A DNA stretch of 64,000 nucleotides from Brucella rhizosphaerae (GCF_002252475.1 NZ_NNRK01000026.1:186001-250000); one strand, 5' to 3'. Positions 43,238 through 52,418 are shown, counted from the stretch's first letter. Notes: generated by a model not told the origin, from the letters alone. Program-made: numbers and translations.

Positions 43238-43880
43238 TCAACGTCATATTGATATCGCATTAGCATCTGCTCTCAGTGAGGCACATTGCCGGGCGATTGA
43301 TAAGGTGATCACAGAGCGTCGTCGTATCGCTCGTTTGAGGCTGCATGCAGCGAATCGCATGAGTGATGATTCTCCTTGGATGGTGTTGCAGGTGGTATCG
43401 AGCAGAGAATTAGCCGTGCGTGATGCTCTTCTTAGTGAGAATATTGAGGTGCTTGTCCCCATGAAAATGGGGCCGAAAATTCGCAGGCAGCACCGTGAAC
43501 TGCCTCCGAGAATGCAGCCTGTAATGAACGGGTATGTACTGGTTCGCTGTGCAGTTACCAATGAATGCATTGCCGGCTTGTTGAGTTTTGATGGGGTGGT
43601 TTCGGTTCTCGGTGGCTATGAAACTCCGTTTCTGGTGAGCGCGGAAAAGGTTATTCTTTTCAAGGTGAAAGCCGAAGGCGGTGAGTATGATTATGAACAT
43701 TTTCACCGCAAATTCATTGGCGTTAAATGGGCGCGTGTGTCCGATGGTCCGTTCGCTGGATGCCGTGCTGAATTGGTTTCAGGCGGCTCTAAGGGCAATG
43801 GTCTGGTCGTGGTAGAGGTGTCCATCATGGGCAGGTCAGTTGCTATGACAGTACCTATTGCAATTCTCGAACCGTTGTGA
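43218..43880 (+). CDS. NusG/RfaH-like transcription factor of the phage
   Basis: 220 residues from GTG 43218 (or ATG 43224/43227). NGN-type domain: SPWMVLQVVSSRELAVRDALLSENIEVLVPMKMGPKIRR, with MNGYVLVRCAVTNECIAGLLSFDGVVSVLG, then a KOW-type end: KWARVSDGPFAGCRAELVSGGSKGNGLVVVEVSIMGRSVAMTVPIAILEPL. NusG paralogues bind RNA polymerase and suppress pausing or termination. Last gene of the early operon, immediately upstream of a hairpin-rich gap and the late genes, the position of antiterminator Q in lambda. Confidence 0.85.
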   Translation: MKMMAIDQRHIDIALASALSEAHCRAIDKVITERRRIARLRLHAANRMSDDSPWMVLQVVSSRELAVRDALLSENIEVLVPMKMGPKIRRQHRELPPRMQPVMNGYVLVRCAVTNECIAGLLSFDGVVSVLGGYETPFLVSAEKVILFKVKAEGGEYDYEHFHRKFIGVKWARVSDGPFAGCRAELVSGGSKGNGLVVVEVSIMGRSVAMTVPIAILEPL

Positions 43881-44091
43881 GCTTAATCCGCTCACGGGAT
43901 GATCCGGTATGAATAGTGAGCCTCGATACACGGTAAAACGTGGGGACTAGTTCCTGAGGTGGTCGCGCTCGGACCCCGCCTTGACCGTCTCAAACAAGAG
44001 ACACCGATTCAGGGCCAGTGCGTAAGCTATGTCTGAAATTCACCAATCACTTTGAGCGCCCTTCGAGGCGCTCTTTCTATGTGAGGTTAGT
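43881..44091 (+). other. Early/late junction leader with hairpins and relic reading frame
   Basis: No intact gene. GTGAGC-ttaatcc-GCTCAC (43877-43895) spans the stop of the NusG-like gene; GAGCGCC (44054-44060) pairs with GGCGCTC (44067-44073), followed by TTTC. A short frame MNSEPRYTVKRGD from ATG 43910 stops at an amber codon, and the -1 frame then continues LVPEVVALGPRLDRLKQETP to 44034. The region could be an antiterminator target, a decayed gene, or both. Confidence 0.45.
44054..44078 (+). terminator. Hairpin before the late genes
   Basis: GAGCGCC-cttcga-GGCGCTC followed by TTTCT, 18 bases before the HNH gene. A weak intrinsic terminator that an antiterminator could override. Confidence 0.5.
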
Positions 44092-44493
44092 TTGGCTTCA
44101 AAGCCCAGAACCTTCAGGCCTGCTCACCTCGGCACAGTCAAGCAAGAGCGAGCAGCTTATGAGGTTAGACGCGGCAGCGCTCGTGATCGTGGCTATACGT
44201 CCCGATGGGACAAGGCGGCGGTCACATATAAGCGCGACAATCCGCTCTGCATTGGATGCGAGGCTGTTGATCGCGTCGAGGTTGCCAAGGTCGTTGATCA
44301 CATCATCCCACATAAGGGCGACCAGTCGCTGTTCTGGGATAAGGCCAATTGGCAGGCATGCTGCGCCATGCACCACGATATCGTCAAACAGTACCTTGAA
44401 CGTCAGTTCGAACAAGGCCTCTTGAGTGCAGGCGACCTCAGGTTGACCAGCTCCATCGCGAAGGCTGCGACCCTGAGGTTGATGCCAAGGTAG
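44092..44493 (+). CDS. HNH endonuclease
   Basis: 133 residues from TTG 44092, with GAGG nearby. KRDNPLCIGC and VDHIIPHKGD ... WQACCAMHHDIV give the zinc cysteines and the HNH catalytic His. In HK97-like cos phages, HNH proteins encoded next to the terminase are needed for DNA cutting and packaging. Its place directly upstream of the P27-type small terminase fits that role. Confidence 0.88.
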   Translation: MASKPRTFRPAHLGTVKQERAAYEVRRGSARDRGYTSRWDKAAVTYKRDNPLCIGCEAVDRVEVAKVVDHIIPHKGDQSLFWDKANWQACCAMHHDIVKQYLERQFEQGLLSAGDLRLTSSIAKAATLRLMPR

Positions 44494-44621
44494 GGGGGCG
44501 GTCGAAAGTTCGGGGGCCGGAGGGCCGGGACCGGTGGGTGATAGCTAAAAACCCGGCGCGATATTTTCGGCGATAACTTTTTTTTCTGCACCTTCGGGGT
44601 GCCAAACAGGCGGTTCGAAGT
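44494..44621 (+). other. Candidate cos region between HNH and small terminase
   Basis: 128 bases with a G-rich stretch 44494-44540 (GGGGGCCGG, GGGCCGGGACCGG) and a small hairpin GCACC-ttcgg-GGTGC at 44587-44601. The cleavage site cannot be located from this sequence alone. Confidence 0.35.
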
Positions 44622-45260
44622 ATGGGACGGCGTAAAGACGATCCACAATTGCAACAGGCCAAGGGTTTTCCCGGTCGGCGCAAGCGTAAAGTAGAGCAGG
44701 AGCTGGAAGCCATCGCGGTTGCAGCGGAGAAATCCGGCACCGATGTTGATCCGTTTCCGGTTCCTGCTGAGTTCGCCAAAGCGCCTGCATACTGGTCTTA
44801 TGCAATACGGCTCTGGAAAGAGCTTTCCGACATCATGTTCAAACAAGGGCGCAGGCGTCCAGCTTATCGTGGTGCGCTCGCTCGTTACTGCTGGTGGATG
44901 CAGCAATTCTTTAGCTGCGCAGAGCAGCTGCGCAAGGATCTGCCGAAGGGCGGCGTAACCATCATGGTTAAAAAGGGTGACGGGGAATACGTACCTCGCA
45001 CCCATCCCAATATCGATTTTATAGCCAAGGCGGAAACAGCACTTCGCCTTTTAGATGCCGAGTTCGGTTTCACGCCAATGCGCGATCAGGATCTTATCCG
45101 GACCGAGTCCTTCAATGCTGGTCAGGGTCGATTGCCGCTTGGCGGCACGCATCCGCAATCGGGCGTGCAGCGTCCGGCATCTGATGACGATTCTGACGCC
45201 GATCCGATGGGGTTGATGAATGGGGCAGACAGCCCACCACCGGGAGCGAGACCAAACTGA
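44622..45260 (+). CDS. Phage terminase small subunit, P27 family
   Basis: 212 residues. MGRRKDDPQLQQAKGFPGRRKRKVEQELEAIAV and VPAEFAKAPAYWSYAIRLWKELS are P27-family blocks. It recognises the packaging site and recruits the large subunit. C-terminal 40 residues are acidic and disordered. Its end overlaps the large subunit by 41 bases. Confidence 0.9.
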   Translation: MGRRKDDPQLQQAKGFPGRRKRKVEQELEAIAVAAEKSGTDVDPFPVPAEFAKAPAYWSYAIRLWKELSDIMFKQGRRRPAYRGALARYCWWMQQFFSCAEQLRKDLPKGGVTIMVKKGDGEYVPRTHPNIDFIAKAETALRLLDAEFGFTPMRDQDLIRTESFNAGQGRLPLGGTHPQSGVQRPASDDDSDADPMGLMNGADSPPPGARPN

Positions 45261-47001
45261 CGGCTGGGCCGCTTACAATCTGCCATCGTGGTTGGCAGAT
45301 GTTGCGACAGATCCAGCTTATGAATGGGCGCTTTCAGGTTGGAAACGGGCTGCCAGCGTTCCGGGTGCTTGGTTCGATCACGGCAAAGCCGACAAAGTTG
45401 TCGCTGCATGGCCGAAGATCTTCCGCCTCACCAATGACCGTTTCAAAGGCGTATCGTTTCGTCTGGTCAAGTGGCAGGAAATTACGGTTCGCTTGCTGGT
45501 CGGCTGGAAAAAGCCGATTGAAGTCATCGACCCGGCAACGCACAAACCCTGCATTGAGCATATCCGGATCCTCAAGCGGCTGGATCTCTGGATTCCGCGT
45601 AAGAACGGTAAATCGGAATTTCTGGCAGCGCTCGGCGTCCTTTTCTTCGTATTGGAGAAGGTCAACGGTGCCGAGGCCTATGTTTTCGGGCGCAATGAAG
45701 ATCAGGGCCGCGTACCGTTCGGCAAGATGCAGGATATTATCCGGGAGGCCAACGGCCTTCTGGAAGATGCGCAGGGCAATGAGCGCATTTCGCTGCATGA
45801 TAAATCGTTCTTCCTGCGCGAGACATCATCGCTCTGTCAGCTGCTCACTGGTTCGCCGGACGGTAAACACGGACGTTCTCCAACCGTCATCGTTGGCGAC
45901 GAGATCCACGAATGGAAAACCCGCGAACTTGCCGACACGCTCCGACAGGGAACGGGTGCTAGACTTCAGCCTATCGAGCTTTATGCGTCTACGGCTGGCC
46001 GGAAGCAAAACCGCACCGGCTTTGAGTGGTTCGAAGAGTCTCTCGCCATCATGCGCGGCGAGATGGACGATCAAACGACACTCGTTGTCTATTTCGGCAT
46101 AGGCGAAGATGACGATTGGACAGACGAGGAAGTCTGGCGCAAGGCTAATCCCAGCCTTGGTTTGACACCAACGCTTGATTATCTGCGGACTGAGTTCAAG
46201 AAAGCGAAGGGCAGACCGGCTCTCGAAGCTGTATTCCAGTGTTACCACCTTAATCGCTGGGTTGATCAGCTTTCCGGCTGGATCCCTCGAGCGAAGTGGA
46301 ATGCCTGCACGGTTGATGCCAAATCTTGGTCGCAGCTTTGGGAGCGGAATAAGGGCCGCAAGGCCTATTTGGCCTGCGACGTATCATCGACCCGCGATAT
46401 CACGGCACTTGTCGTGGTTTTCCCACCTGACGATGACAATGACAAGTGGGTGATAATCCCGCTCTTCTGGGTGCCGGAAGCCACGCTCGACGAACGTGCA
46501 GAGCAGGATCGGCGTGTTGATTGGCAGAAGTGGGTGCGGGATGGCGCATTGCTGACAACACCGGGCGATTTTGTTGATCAGTCCTTTGTCCAGCAAGCCA
46601 TTCTCGATGCATTTGCCCAGTTCGATATTCTGGCCTTTGGCTACGATCCTTGGAATGCCAGCAAGCTTGCGGGTGATTTGCAGCATGAAGGGATGGACCC
46701 TGAGTTGCAGATCCAAATGCGGCAAGGTCATCAGACACTGTCTGAGCCAACCAAGGAAATCGAACGGCTCATCTTTGCGCGAAAGATCGAACATGGTGGC
46801 CATCCGGTCCTTGCGTGGATGTTCGGACACTCAACTGTGCGGTTTGACGCAAACCTTAATTACGTGCCGGACAAGAAAAACTCGCTCGATAAGATTGATG
46901 GCGTCGTCGCTACCGTCATGGCCGTTGGATTAGCCGCTGGCGAAGTTGATGACGGAACGTCTGTCTATGAAGAGCGCGGCATCGTGGAGATTGAAATCTG
47001 A
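45220..47001 (+). CDS. Phage terminase large subunit
   Basis: 593 residues of the Terminase_1 / HK97 type. Walker A is IPRKNGKS (126-132) and Walker B is VIVGDE (223-228). The C-terminal nuclease region has ACDVSSTRDITALVVV and YDPWNASKLA. It pumps DNA into the procapsid and cuts it. The pore of the portal is encoded next, with a one-base overlap. Confidence 0.95.
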   Translation: MGQTAHHRERDQTDGWAAYNLPSWLADVATDPAYEWALSGWKRAASVPGAWFDHGKADKVVAAWPKIFRLTNDRFKGVSFRLVKWQEITVRLLVGWKKPIEVIDPATHKPCIEHIRILKRLDLWIPRKNGKSEFLAALGVLFFVLEKVNGAEAYVFGRNEDQGRVPFGKMQDIIREANGLLEDAQGNERISLHDKSFFLRETSSLCQLLTGSPDGKHGRSPTVIVGDEIHEWKTRELADTLRQGTGARLQPIELYASTAGRKQNRTGFEWFEESLAIMRGEMDDQTTLVVYFGIGEDDDWTDEEVWRKANPSLGLTPTLDYLRTEFKKAKGRPALEAVFQCYHLNRWVDQLSGWIPRAKWNACTVDAKSWSQLWERNKGRKAYLACDVSSTRDITALVVVFPPDDDNDKWVIIPLFWVPEATLDERAEQDRRVDWQKWVRDGALLTTPGDFVDQSFVQQAILDAFAQFDILAFGYDPWNASKLAGDLQHEGMDPELQIQMRQGHQTLSEPTKEIERLIFARKIEHGGHPVLAWMFGHSTVRFDANLNYVPDKKNSLDKIDGVVATVMAVGLAAGEVDDGTSVYEERGIVEIEI

Positions 47002-48317
47002 TGACATTGTTAGGTCGTTTCAGAGCTGCGGCTGCCGCCTTTGGTGCAACGCAAAGTGTCAGCGATTCAGGCGGATGGCTTGTCCGGCATATGCAAGGAA
47101 AAACTAAGGCAGGCGTGGCAGTGAATGAACACGGCGCGATGTATCTGCCAGTTGTTTATGCTTGCGTGAACCGCATCTGCAATCCTATGGCGATGTTTCC
47201 GCTTCGTATGTATCGACCCGGCAAGGGCGGTAACAATGAATTGGTGCCAGCGGATGCGCACCCGCTGGCTGGCCTGATCAATGTACGGCCTAATCCGGGC
47301 ATGTCGTCGCGCACTTTGCGCAAAACAGTCCAGGCGCATGCGCTGCTGTGGGGCAACGGGTACTTGGAGATTGAGCGCAACCGGCGCGGTCAATCAACCG
47401 GGCTTTATCCGCTGTTGCCGTATCGCACCCAGCCTGTACGTCAGGACGGTCGGCATTTCTTTCGCACTACGATTGACGGCAGGCAGTTTGAGATCGAGCA
47501 AGACGATGTGATCCACATCATGGATCAATCGCATGACGGATATGTCGGTCTTTCTCAGGTCGCGCATGCCCGGCAGACCCTTGGTTGGGGTCTCGCAATG
47601 GAAGAGTTCGGCTCCAAATTCTTTGCCAATGATGCGAAGTCGGGTGGCTTCCTGATGCATCCCGGCAAACTATCATCTGGCGCGAAAGACAATCTTCGTG
47701 GTGGAAAGAAGCCGGGTGAAGCATCGCCAGCAAATCCGGCTGCTGATCTTGAGAAGCAAGGCGGCTTAGATAATGCCCACCGGGTAAAGGTTCTCGAAGA
47801 GGGAATGAAGTGGATCACAACCACGATCCCTCCGGAAGATGCGCAGTTCCTCGGCAGTCGAGAATTTCAGATAGCTGATATTTGCCGGATCTACGATGTG
47901 CCGCTGATTTTGGTGCAGAGCCACGAAAAGAGCACGGCATGGGGAACCGGCATCGAACAGCTGATGATCGGATTTGTTCGCCAGACGATCGCGCCATGGT
48001 GTGGCGGATGGGAACAGGAATTGAACTGGAAGCTCTTCACCCCGCAGGAACGTGAGCAGGGCTATTACGTCAAATTCAACATGAATGCTTTCCTTCGCGG
48101 CGATTCCGCAGCCCGTGCTGCATTCTACAAGAACATGTTTGAAGTGGGCGCATTCTCGCCAAACATGATCCTTGAGCTGGAAGAGGAAGACAGCATCGGG
48201 ACGGTTGGCGATCATCACTTTGTCCCGGCCAATTTCACGACATTGCAGAACGCAGTTAGCGCGCCTCCGAAAGAGAGCGGCGTGGTTGTCGATCAGACAG
48301 GCGGAGAAGACGAATGA
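47001..48317 (+). CDS. Phage portal protein, HK97 family
   Basis: 438 residues. MYLPVVYACVNRICNPMAMFPLRMYRP and HIMDQSHDGYVGLSQVAHARQTLGWGLAMEEFGSKFFANDAKSGGFLMHPGKL are the portal core, with QIADICRIYDVPLILV late. Forms the dodecameric channel at the capsid vertex. The C-terminal tail (residues about 415-438) is acidic. Overlaps the protease gene by four bases. Confidence 0.95.
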   Translation: MTLLGRFRAAAAAFGATQSVSDSGGWLVRHMQGKTKAGVAVNEHGAMYLPVVYACVNRICNPMAMFPLRMYRPGKGGNNELVPADAHPLAGLINVRPNPGMSSRTLRKTVQAHALLWGNGYLEIERNRRGQSTGLYPLLPYRTQPVRQDGRHFFRTTIDGRQFEIEQDDVIHIMDQSHDGYVGLSQVAHARQTLGWGLAMEEFGSKFFANDAKSGGFLMHPGKLSSGAKDNLRGGKKPGEASPANPAADLEKQGGLDNAHRVKVLEEGMKWITTTIPPEDAQFLGSREFQIADICRIYDVPLILVQSHEKSTAWGTGIEQLMIGFVRQTIAPWCGGWEQELNWKLFTPQEREQGYYVKFNMNAFLRGDSAARAAFYKNMFEVGAFSPNMILELEEEDSIGTVGDHHFVPANFTTLQNAVSAPPKESGVVVDQTGGEDE

Positions 48318-49216
48318 AATATGCAATGATCATGCAGGCCCTTATGGAAGAGCGCTGGGCCATGGCCGAAGGCAAGCTGCAAGCGATCCTAGATCTAATG
48401 GCCGATCAGTCTTCTGGTATCAAATATTCTGCTGATGAGATTGAGGCTCGTATTGGTAGACAGACTGAACAGGATGTCGCCCGGCAAGATGGTGACGTAC
48501 AGATCCTGCCGTTGCGCGGGGTTATCGCCAATCGTATGAACATGATGTCGAGCATTTCGGGCGGTACCAGCAATGAAGGTTTCGCGCAGCTCTTTCAGCG
48601 TGCGGTGCGGAACGATGCGACCAAGGCCATTATCATTGATACAGATTCGCCGGGTGGCGCAGTCAGTGGCACCCCGGAACTGTCGTCTATGATCTTCAAT
48701 GCTCGCGGCATCAAGCCGATCATTGCTCACGTCAACTCTACCGCTGCCAGTGCTGCTTATTGGATTGCGACTGCAGCCGATGAAATCGTCGTTACACCTT
48801 CGGGATCTGTCGGTTCTATCGGAGTATTCGGTATTCACGATGATCTGAGTGGGGCGCTCGAAAAGGCTGGCGTCAAGAAAACGATCATTAAGGCTGGGCG
48901 CTACAAGGCTTCTGGCCATCCCTTCGGCCCGCTTGATGACGAAACAATGGCACGTAAGCAAAAGCAGATTGATGCTGCCTACGATATGTTTGTCACCGAC
49001 ATCGCCCGCAATCGTGGCGTTGATGTCGATAAGGTGCGCGGCAGCTTTGGCGAAGGTGACATGGTTGACGCGTCCGAAGCGGTTTCGCTCGGTATGGCCG
49101 ATAAGGTCGCAACGCTTGAAGATACTTTGAAGCGCTTCGGTGTTTCTCAATATGGCGGCGTACAGCGCCGTAAGTCTTTCGCACCTGCACGTGAGCGGCG
49201 CGCTCTCGAAATCTAA
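48314..49216 (+). CDS. S49-type prohead protease
   Basis: 300 residues, SppA/ClpP-like. IDTDSPGGAVSG near residue 110, Ser146 in NSTAASAAYW as nucleophile and Lys198 in AGRYKASG as base. This fold is used to mature HK97-like capsids by removing the delta domain. Basic tail RRKSFAPARERRALEI. The capsid gene follows. Confidence 0.9.
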   Translation: MKYAMIMQALMEERWAMAEGKLQAILDLMADQSSGIKYSADEIEARIGRQTEQDVARQDGDVQILPLRGVIANRMNMMSSISGGTSNEGFAQLFQRAVRNDATKAIIIDTDSPGGAVSGTPELSSMIFNARGIKPIIAHVNSTAASAAYWIATAADEIVVTPSGSVGSIGVFGIHDDLSGALEKAGVKKTIIKAGRYKASGHPFGPLDDETMARKQKQIDAAYDMFVTDIARNRGVDVDKVRGSFGEGDMVDASEAVSLGMADKVATLEDTLKRFGVSQYGGVQRRKSFAPARERRALEI

Positions 49217-49306
49217 TCATCCAGCCCAGCGCGGTTGAGTGTGACGTTCGCGAACCGGCGCGAGCGGACGAATAGCTATTGTCCGGTATCTCCATGGAGA
49301 ATGAAA

Positions 49307-50734
49307 ATGAAGCGTTTTACGCCAACTGCGCTGTTCTGCGGCGCATTACTTGTTGCCGCCATTGCGACGGTTGCGTTCTTTGGCATTTATTCGCCTGCCG
49401 ACACAGTTGCGGCGCTGCATATTCCGCACGGTGACCATGGCGTCATGGTTGCACAGGGGCTGGTCGCCTTACGTGCCTCGCGTGTGGATCTGATCGGCAA
49501 GATGCAGGCCCTCATCAATGCGGCTGAAACTGAGGATCGGGATCTATCAGCTGAAGAGCAGACTGAGTTTGATGGCCTAAAGTCACAGAAAACGTCACTT
49601 GATACCCGCATTGCACGGCTGGAAGATATGGAAGCCAGCACAGCAGCACTCAACACTGTTGTTCCCGCCCGTTCTAGCACGGCGAGCATCCAGCGTCCGG
49701 GAGGCCCTGAAGCCCGCAAAGAATTCGACAATATGGGCGAGTTCATGCATGCAGTCCGGTTCAACCCGAACGATCAGCGCCTCAACTATGTCGAAAACGC
49801 CGCTGCAAGTGGCGATCTCAACGCTGAGCAACGCATGGATGACGGTGCTTCGGGTGGCTTCATGGTGCCAACTCAGCTGCGTCAAACGCTGCTCACGGTG
49901 CCTGTGCAGGGTGCAATTATCCGCCCGCGCGCAACCGTCATTGAGGCCGGTTCACCTCCTGATGCTGCCGTGACCATGCCTGCGCTCGATCAGACAGGTG
50001 AAGCCCCTGCAAACATGTTTGGCGGTGTGCAAGTCGAATGGATCGGTGAGGGAGCTGAGAAGCCGGAAACGGAACTCAAGCTGCGTGAAATCACTCTGAC
50101 GCCACATGAAGTTGCAGGCGTTCTCACAGTCACTGACAAGTTGCTTCGCAACTGGCAGGCTGCGGGTTCACTGCTTGAAACGCAGCTTCGTGGCGCTGTC
50201 TGGCAGGCGGAAGATTATAAGTTCCTGCACGGCAATGGCATTAAATCGCCGCTTGGTATTCTGAAGGCTGGCGCCACATACCGCGTTAAGCGCGCAACCG
50301 CCAATCGCATCACCTATGACGATATCGCTGAAATGGTCGGTCGCGGTTACGGCAACGGTGTCTTTGTTTATTCCCGATCTGCGATGGTTGATCTTATCAA
50401 ACTCAAGGATCTGGAAGGGCGTCCGATCTGGATTCCGTCGCTCCGTGAAGGTGAGCCGGGTATTCTTCTGGGTCGCCCGGCGATCCTCAACGATCGCAAT
50501 CCCGGTCTCGGACGCCTTGGCGATATCTGGTACGGCGATCTTAGCCAGTATCTCATCAAGGATGGCTCCGGTCCGTTTGTGGCGACTTCTGAGCATGTCC
50601 ACTTCACCAAGAACAAGACAGTCATCAAGATCTTCTGGAACGTTGATGGCTCGCCTTGGTGGACCGCTCCAATGAAGATTGAAGATGGCTACGAAGTGTC
50701 TCCGTTCGTCGCACTCGATGTGCCTGGCGTCTGA
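49307..50734 (+). CDS. Major capsid protein, HK97 fold, with hydrophobic N-terminus
   Basis: 475 residues from ATG 49307 (GGAG upstream); frame is open from 49235. Residues about 55-110 form the delta/scaffold coiled coil (RASRVDLIGKMQALINAAETEDRDLSAEEQTEFDGL), and from about 150 the HK97 shell domain runs to the end. Unusual is residues 1-50, MKRFTPTALFCGALLVAAIATVAFFGIYSP, which reads like a signal or membrane anchor ahead of the scaffold. An internal ATG at 49445 (MVAQGLVALRASR) would remove it. Either the hydrophobic part is in the delta segment that is cut off, or the start is internal. Confidence 0.9.
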   Translation: MKRFTPTALFCGALLVAAIATVAFFGIYSPADTVAALHIPHGDHGVMVAQGLVALRASRVDLIGKMQALINAAETEDRDLSAEEQTEFDGLKSQKTSLDTRIARLEDMEASTAALNTVVPARSSTASIQRPGGPEARKEFDNMGEFMHAVRFNPNDQRLNYVENAAASGDLNAEQRMDDGASGGFMVPTQLRQTLLTVPVQGAIIRPRATVIEAGSPPDAAVTMPALDQTGEAPANMFGGVQVEWIGEGAEKPETELKLREITLTPHEVAGVLTVTDKLLRNWQAAGSLLETQLRGAVWQAEDYKFLHGNGIKSPLGILKAGATYRVKRATANRITYDDIAEMVGRGYGNGVFVYSRSAMVDLIKLKDLEGRPIWIPSLREGEPGILLGRPAILNDRNPGLGRLGDIWYGDLSQYLIKDGSGPFVATSEHVHFTKNKTVIKIFWNVDGSPWWTAPMKIEDGYEVSPFVALDVPGV

Positions 50735-50813
50735 TCTCCCTCGCAACTGAAACAATGATGGGCCGCAGTTGCGGCTCACTTTGATCTGTCGAAAACCAGA
50801 AAGGTACACACAA

Positions 50814-51206
50814 ATGGTATCGACCCTTTTGCAGCGAAACCGCGTTAAGCCGGGTGTCGCTCCGCAGGATATCGCAGCTGGTGTTACCGGCCCTTATGTC
50901 AACGTTGCTGGCTCTGGCCGTGTTCTTGCCGCTGTTTCAACGGCAAACCTCGCAGCGGGCAAGAAAGTAACCGTCCAGTTCAAACAGGCCACGAGTGCAG
51001 CCGGTGCCGGTTCAAAGAATCTTGGCGTACCTGTCGAGGCTGTTGCTCCAGCGGGCGGTGCTCCATTGGCGTTCGGCGCGGAATTGGCCGTGGAAACAAT
51101 CGATGACAACTTTGAGTTCGTCGCGATCACGCTCACGACTGATGCAGGTGCCGCACTCGTTGCCTCCGCCACGCTGTTGCTGAGCGACAATCGTTTCAAC
51201 CCTTAA
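50814..51206 (+). CDS. Probable head decoration or structural protein
   Basis: 130 residues from ATG 50814. MVSTLLQRNRVKPGVAPQDIAAGVTGPYVNVAGSGRVLAAVS and an Ala/Gly/Thr-rich beta-type remainder. It follows the capsid gene, the usual place of decoration proteins (gpD-like). No family match recalled; assigned by position and composition. Confidence 0.6.
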   Translation: MVSTLLQRNRVKPGVAPQDIAAGVTGPYVNVAGSGRVLAAVSTANLAAGKKVTVQFKQATSAAGAGSKNLGVPVEAVAPAGGAPLAFGAELAVETIDDNFEFVAITLTTDAGAALVASATLLLSDNRFNP

Positions 51207-51255
51207 CCAGTGTCGGCCTGCCTGAGTGCAGGCCGCTTCCTCAAGGAAAAATTCA

Positions 51256-51795
51256 ATGAGCAAGAAAGTCATTGAGCGTGTGGCGCTGGCATCGTTCACG
51301 CTGGCTGATACGCCGGTAGTGCAGGGGCAGGTTGTCCAGCTGGATGATAACCAGTTTGGCCGCGCTGTTGCTGCGGGTTGTGTCTACAAGGATGAAACTG
51401 CTGATCAGGCGGCACGCAATTCATTCGCGACCGGCGTAAGTGCTGTGGCCGTCACTGCTGCTATCAGTGAAACACCGCAGGCTGTCCGGATCTCGGAAGC
51501 TCAAGCTTCTGCTGATGCACAGATCAGCCGCTTTGATCAACTGGTCGCAGAAAAGCGAGATGAGGCGAGCGCTGCAATTGCTGAAATCGATAAGCAGCTC
51601 GCAGACAAGCGCCAACAGGCTGATCTGGATCTGGAAGCAATTGCCAAGGAAGTTCAGACGGCTCGCACTGATGCTGATTCTGAGCGCACGGTGATTGCAA
51701 AAGAGATCTCCGATGCACGCGAACTGGCCAATGAGGCTCTGGAAGCGATTGCGGATGAGGTCGAAAAGGCCAAGAAATCCGGCAAGGACAAGTAA
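51256..51795 (+). CDS. Coiled-coil phage protein
   Basis: 179 residues from ATG 51256. N-terminal part (VIERVALASFTLADTPVVQGQVVQLDDNQFGRAVAAG) is like small phage capsid-associated proteins; residues 85-175 are a long charged coiled coil with repeating heptads (EKRDEASAAIAEIDKQLADKRQQADLDLEAIAKEV). No function known; may be a structural linker or fibre-like accessory. Confidence 0.65.
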   Translation: MSKKVIERVALASFTLADTPVVQGQVVQLDDNQFGRAVAAGCVYKDETADQAARNSFATGVSAVAVTAAISETPQAVRISEAQASADAQISRFDQLVAEKRDEASAAIAEIDKQLADKRQQADLDLEAIAKEVQTARTDADSERTVIAKEISDARELANEALEAIADEVEKAKKSGKDK

Positions 51796-51797
51796 TC

Positions 51798-52418
51798 ATG
51801 GCGACCGTCGTTATCGAGCGGCCACAGGCTATTGTCACACCGGCTGATGTGGCAGGCGATCATCTATCTGATGATGCATCCGTTGCGGCAGTGATTGAGG
51901 CTGTGACCGAAGAAATCGACGGTCCCTCCGGTTGGTTGGGCCGTTGCCTCGGCCCGCAGGTTCTTGAACAGCAACAGTGTGATTTTCGCGATCTGCGCCT
52001 TCGCTATGTGCCGGTTGTAGAGGTTGTCTCGGTTGAGTTCACCGATCGGAAGGGTGTGGTCTGGTTTATTCCGCCTGAAAACTATCGTGTCATTCGAACC
52101 GATATGTTTGCTGAGTTGCGCGGGGTGAGAGATTTCAACTGGCCGACTGATCTAGCGCCAGAACCTGACGCTGTCCGCATTCAGTACAAGGCTGGTTATG
52201 ACGGCAGTGATCGCATTGGGCCAGTTCCTCAGCGTGCTCGACAAGCAATCATACTTGCGGCGCAACAGATGCTCGCCGTTTCCGGCCCAGCTGGACACGT
52301 GCGATCAGAAGATGTCGAGGGTGTTGGATCCACACAGTATCTTGACGGCGACAAAGTCTCGGAAATCGTCAGGTCAGCAACCGACCGGCTGCTTTCAACG
52401 CTGAGGATCTATGCATGA
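51798..52418 (+). CDS. Head-tail connector protein (gp6-like)
   Basis: 206 residues. VAAVIEAVTEEIDGPSGWLGRCLGPQVLEQ, RYVPVVEVVSVEFTDRKGVVW and RARQAIILAAQQMLAVSG follow the phage gp6/phiE125 gp8 connector pattern. Connects the portal to the tail. Overlaps the next gene by four bases. Confidence 0.8.
   Translation: MATVVIERPQAIVTPADVAGDHLSDDASVAAVIEAVTEEIDGPSGWLGRCLGPQVLEQQQCDFRDLRLRYVPVVEVVSVEFTDRKGVVWFIPPENYRVIRTDMFAELRGVRDFNWPTDLAPEPDAVRIQYKAGYDGSDRIGPVPQRARQAIILAAQQMLAVSGPAGHVRSEDVEGVGSTQYLDGDKVSEIVRSATDRLLSTLRIYA

Noticed and set aside
44494-44540. G-rich stretch considered as a riboswitch
   Set aside because: No known riboswitch pattern; position between HNH and terS favours a packaging-site region.
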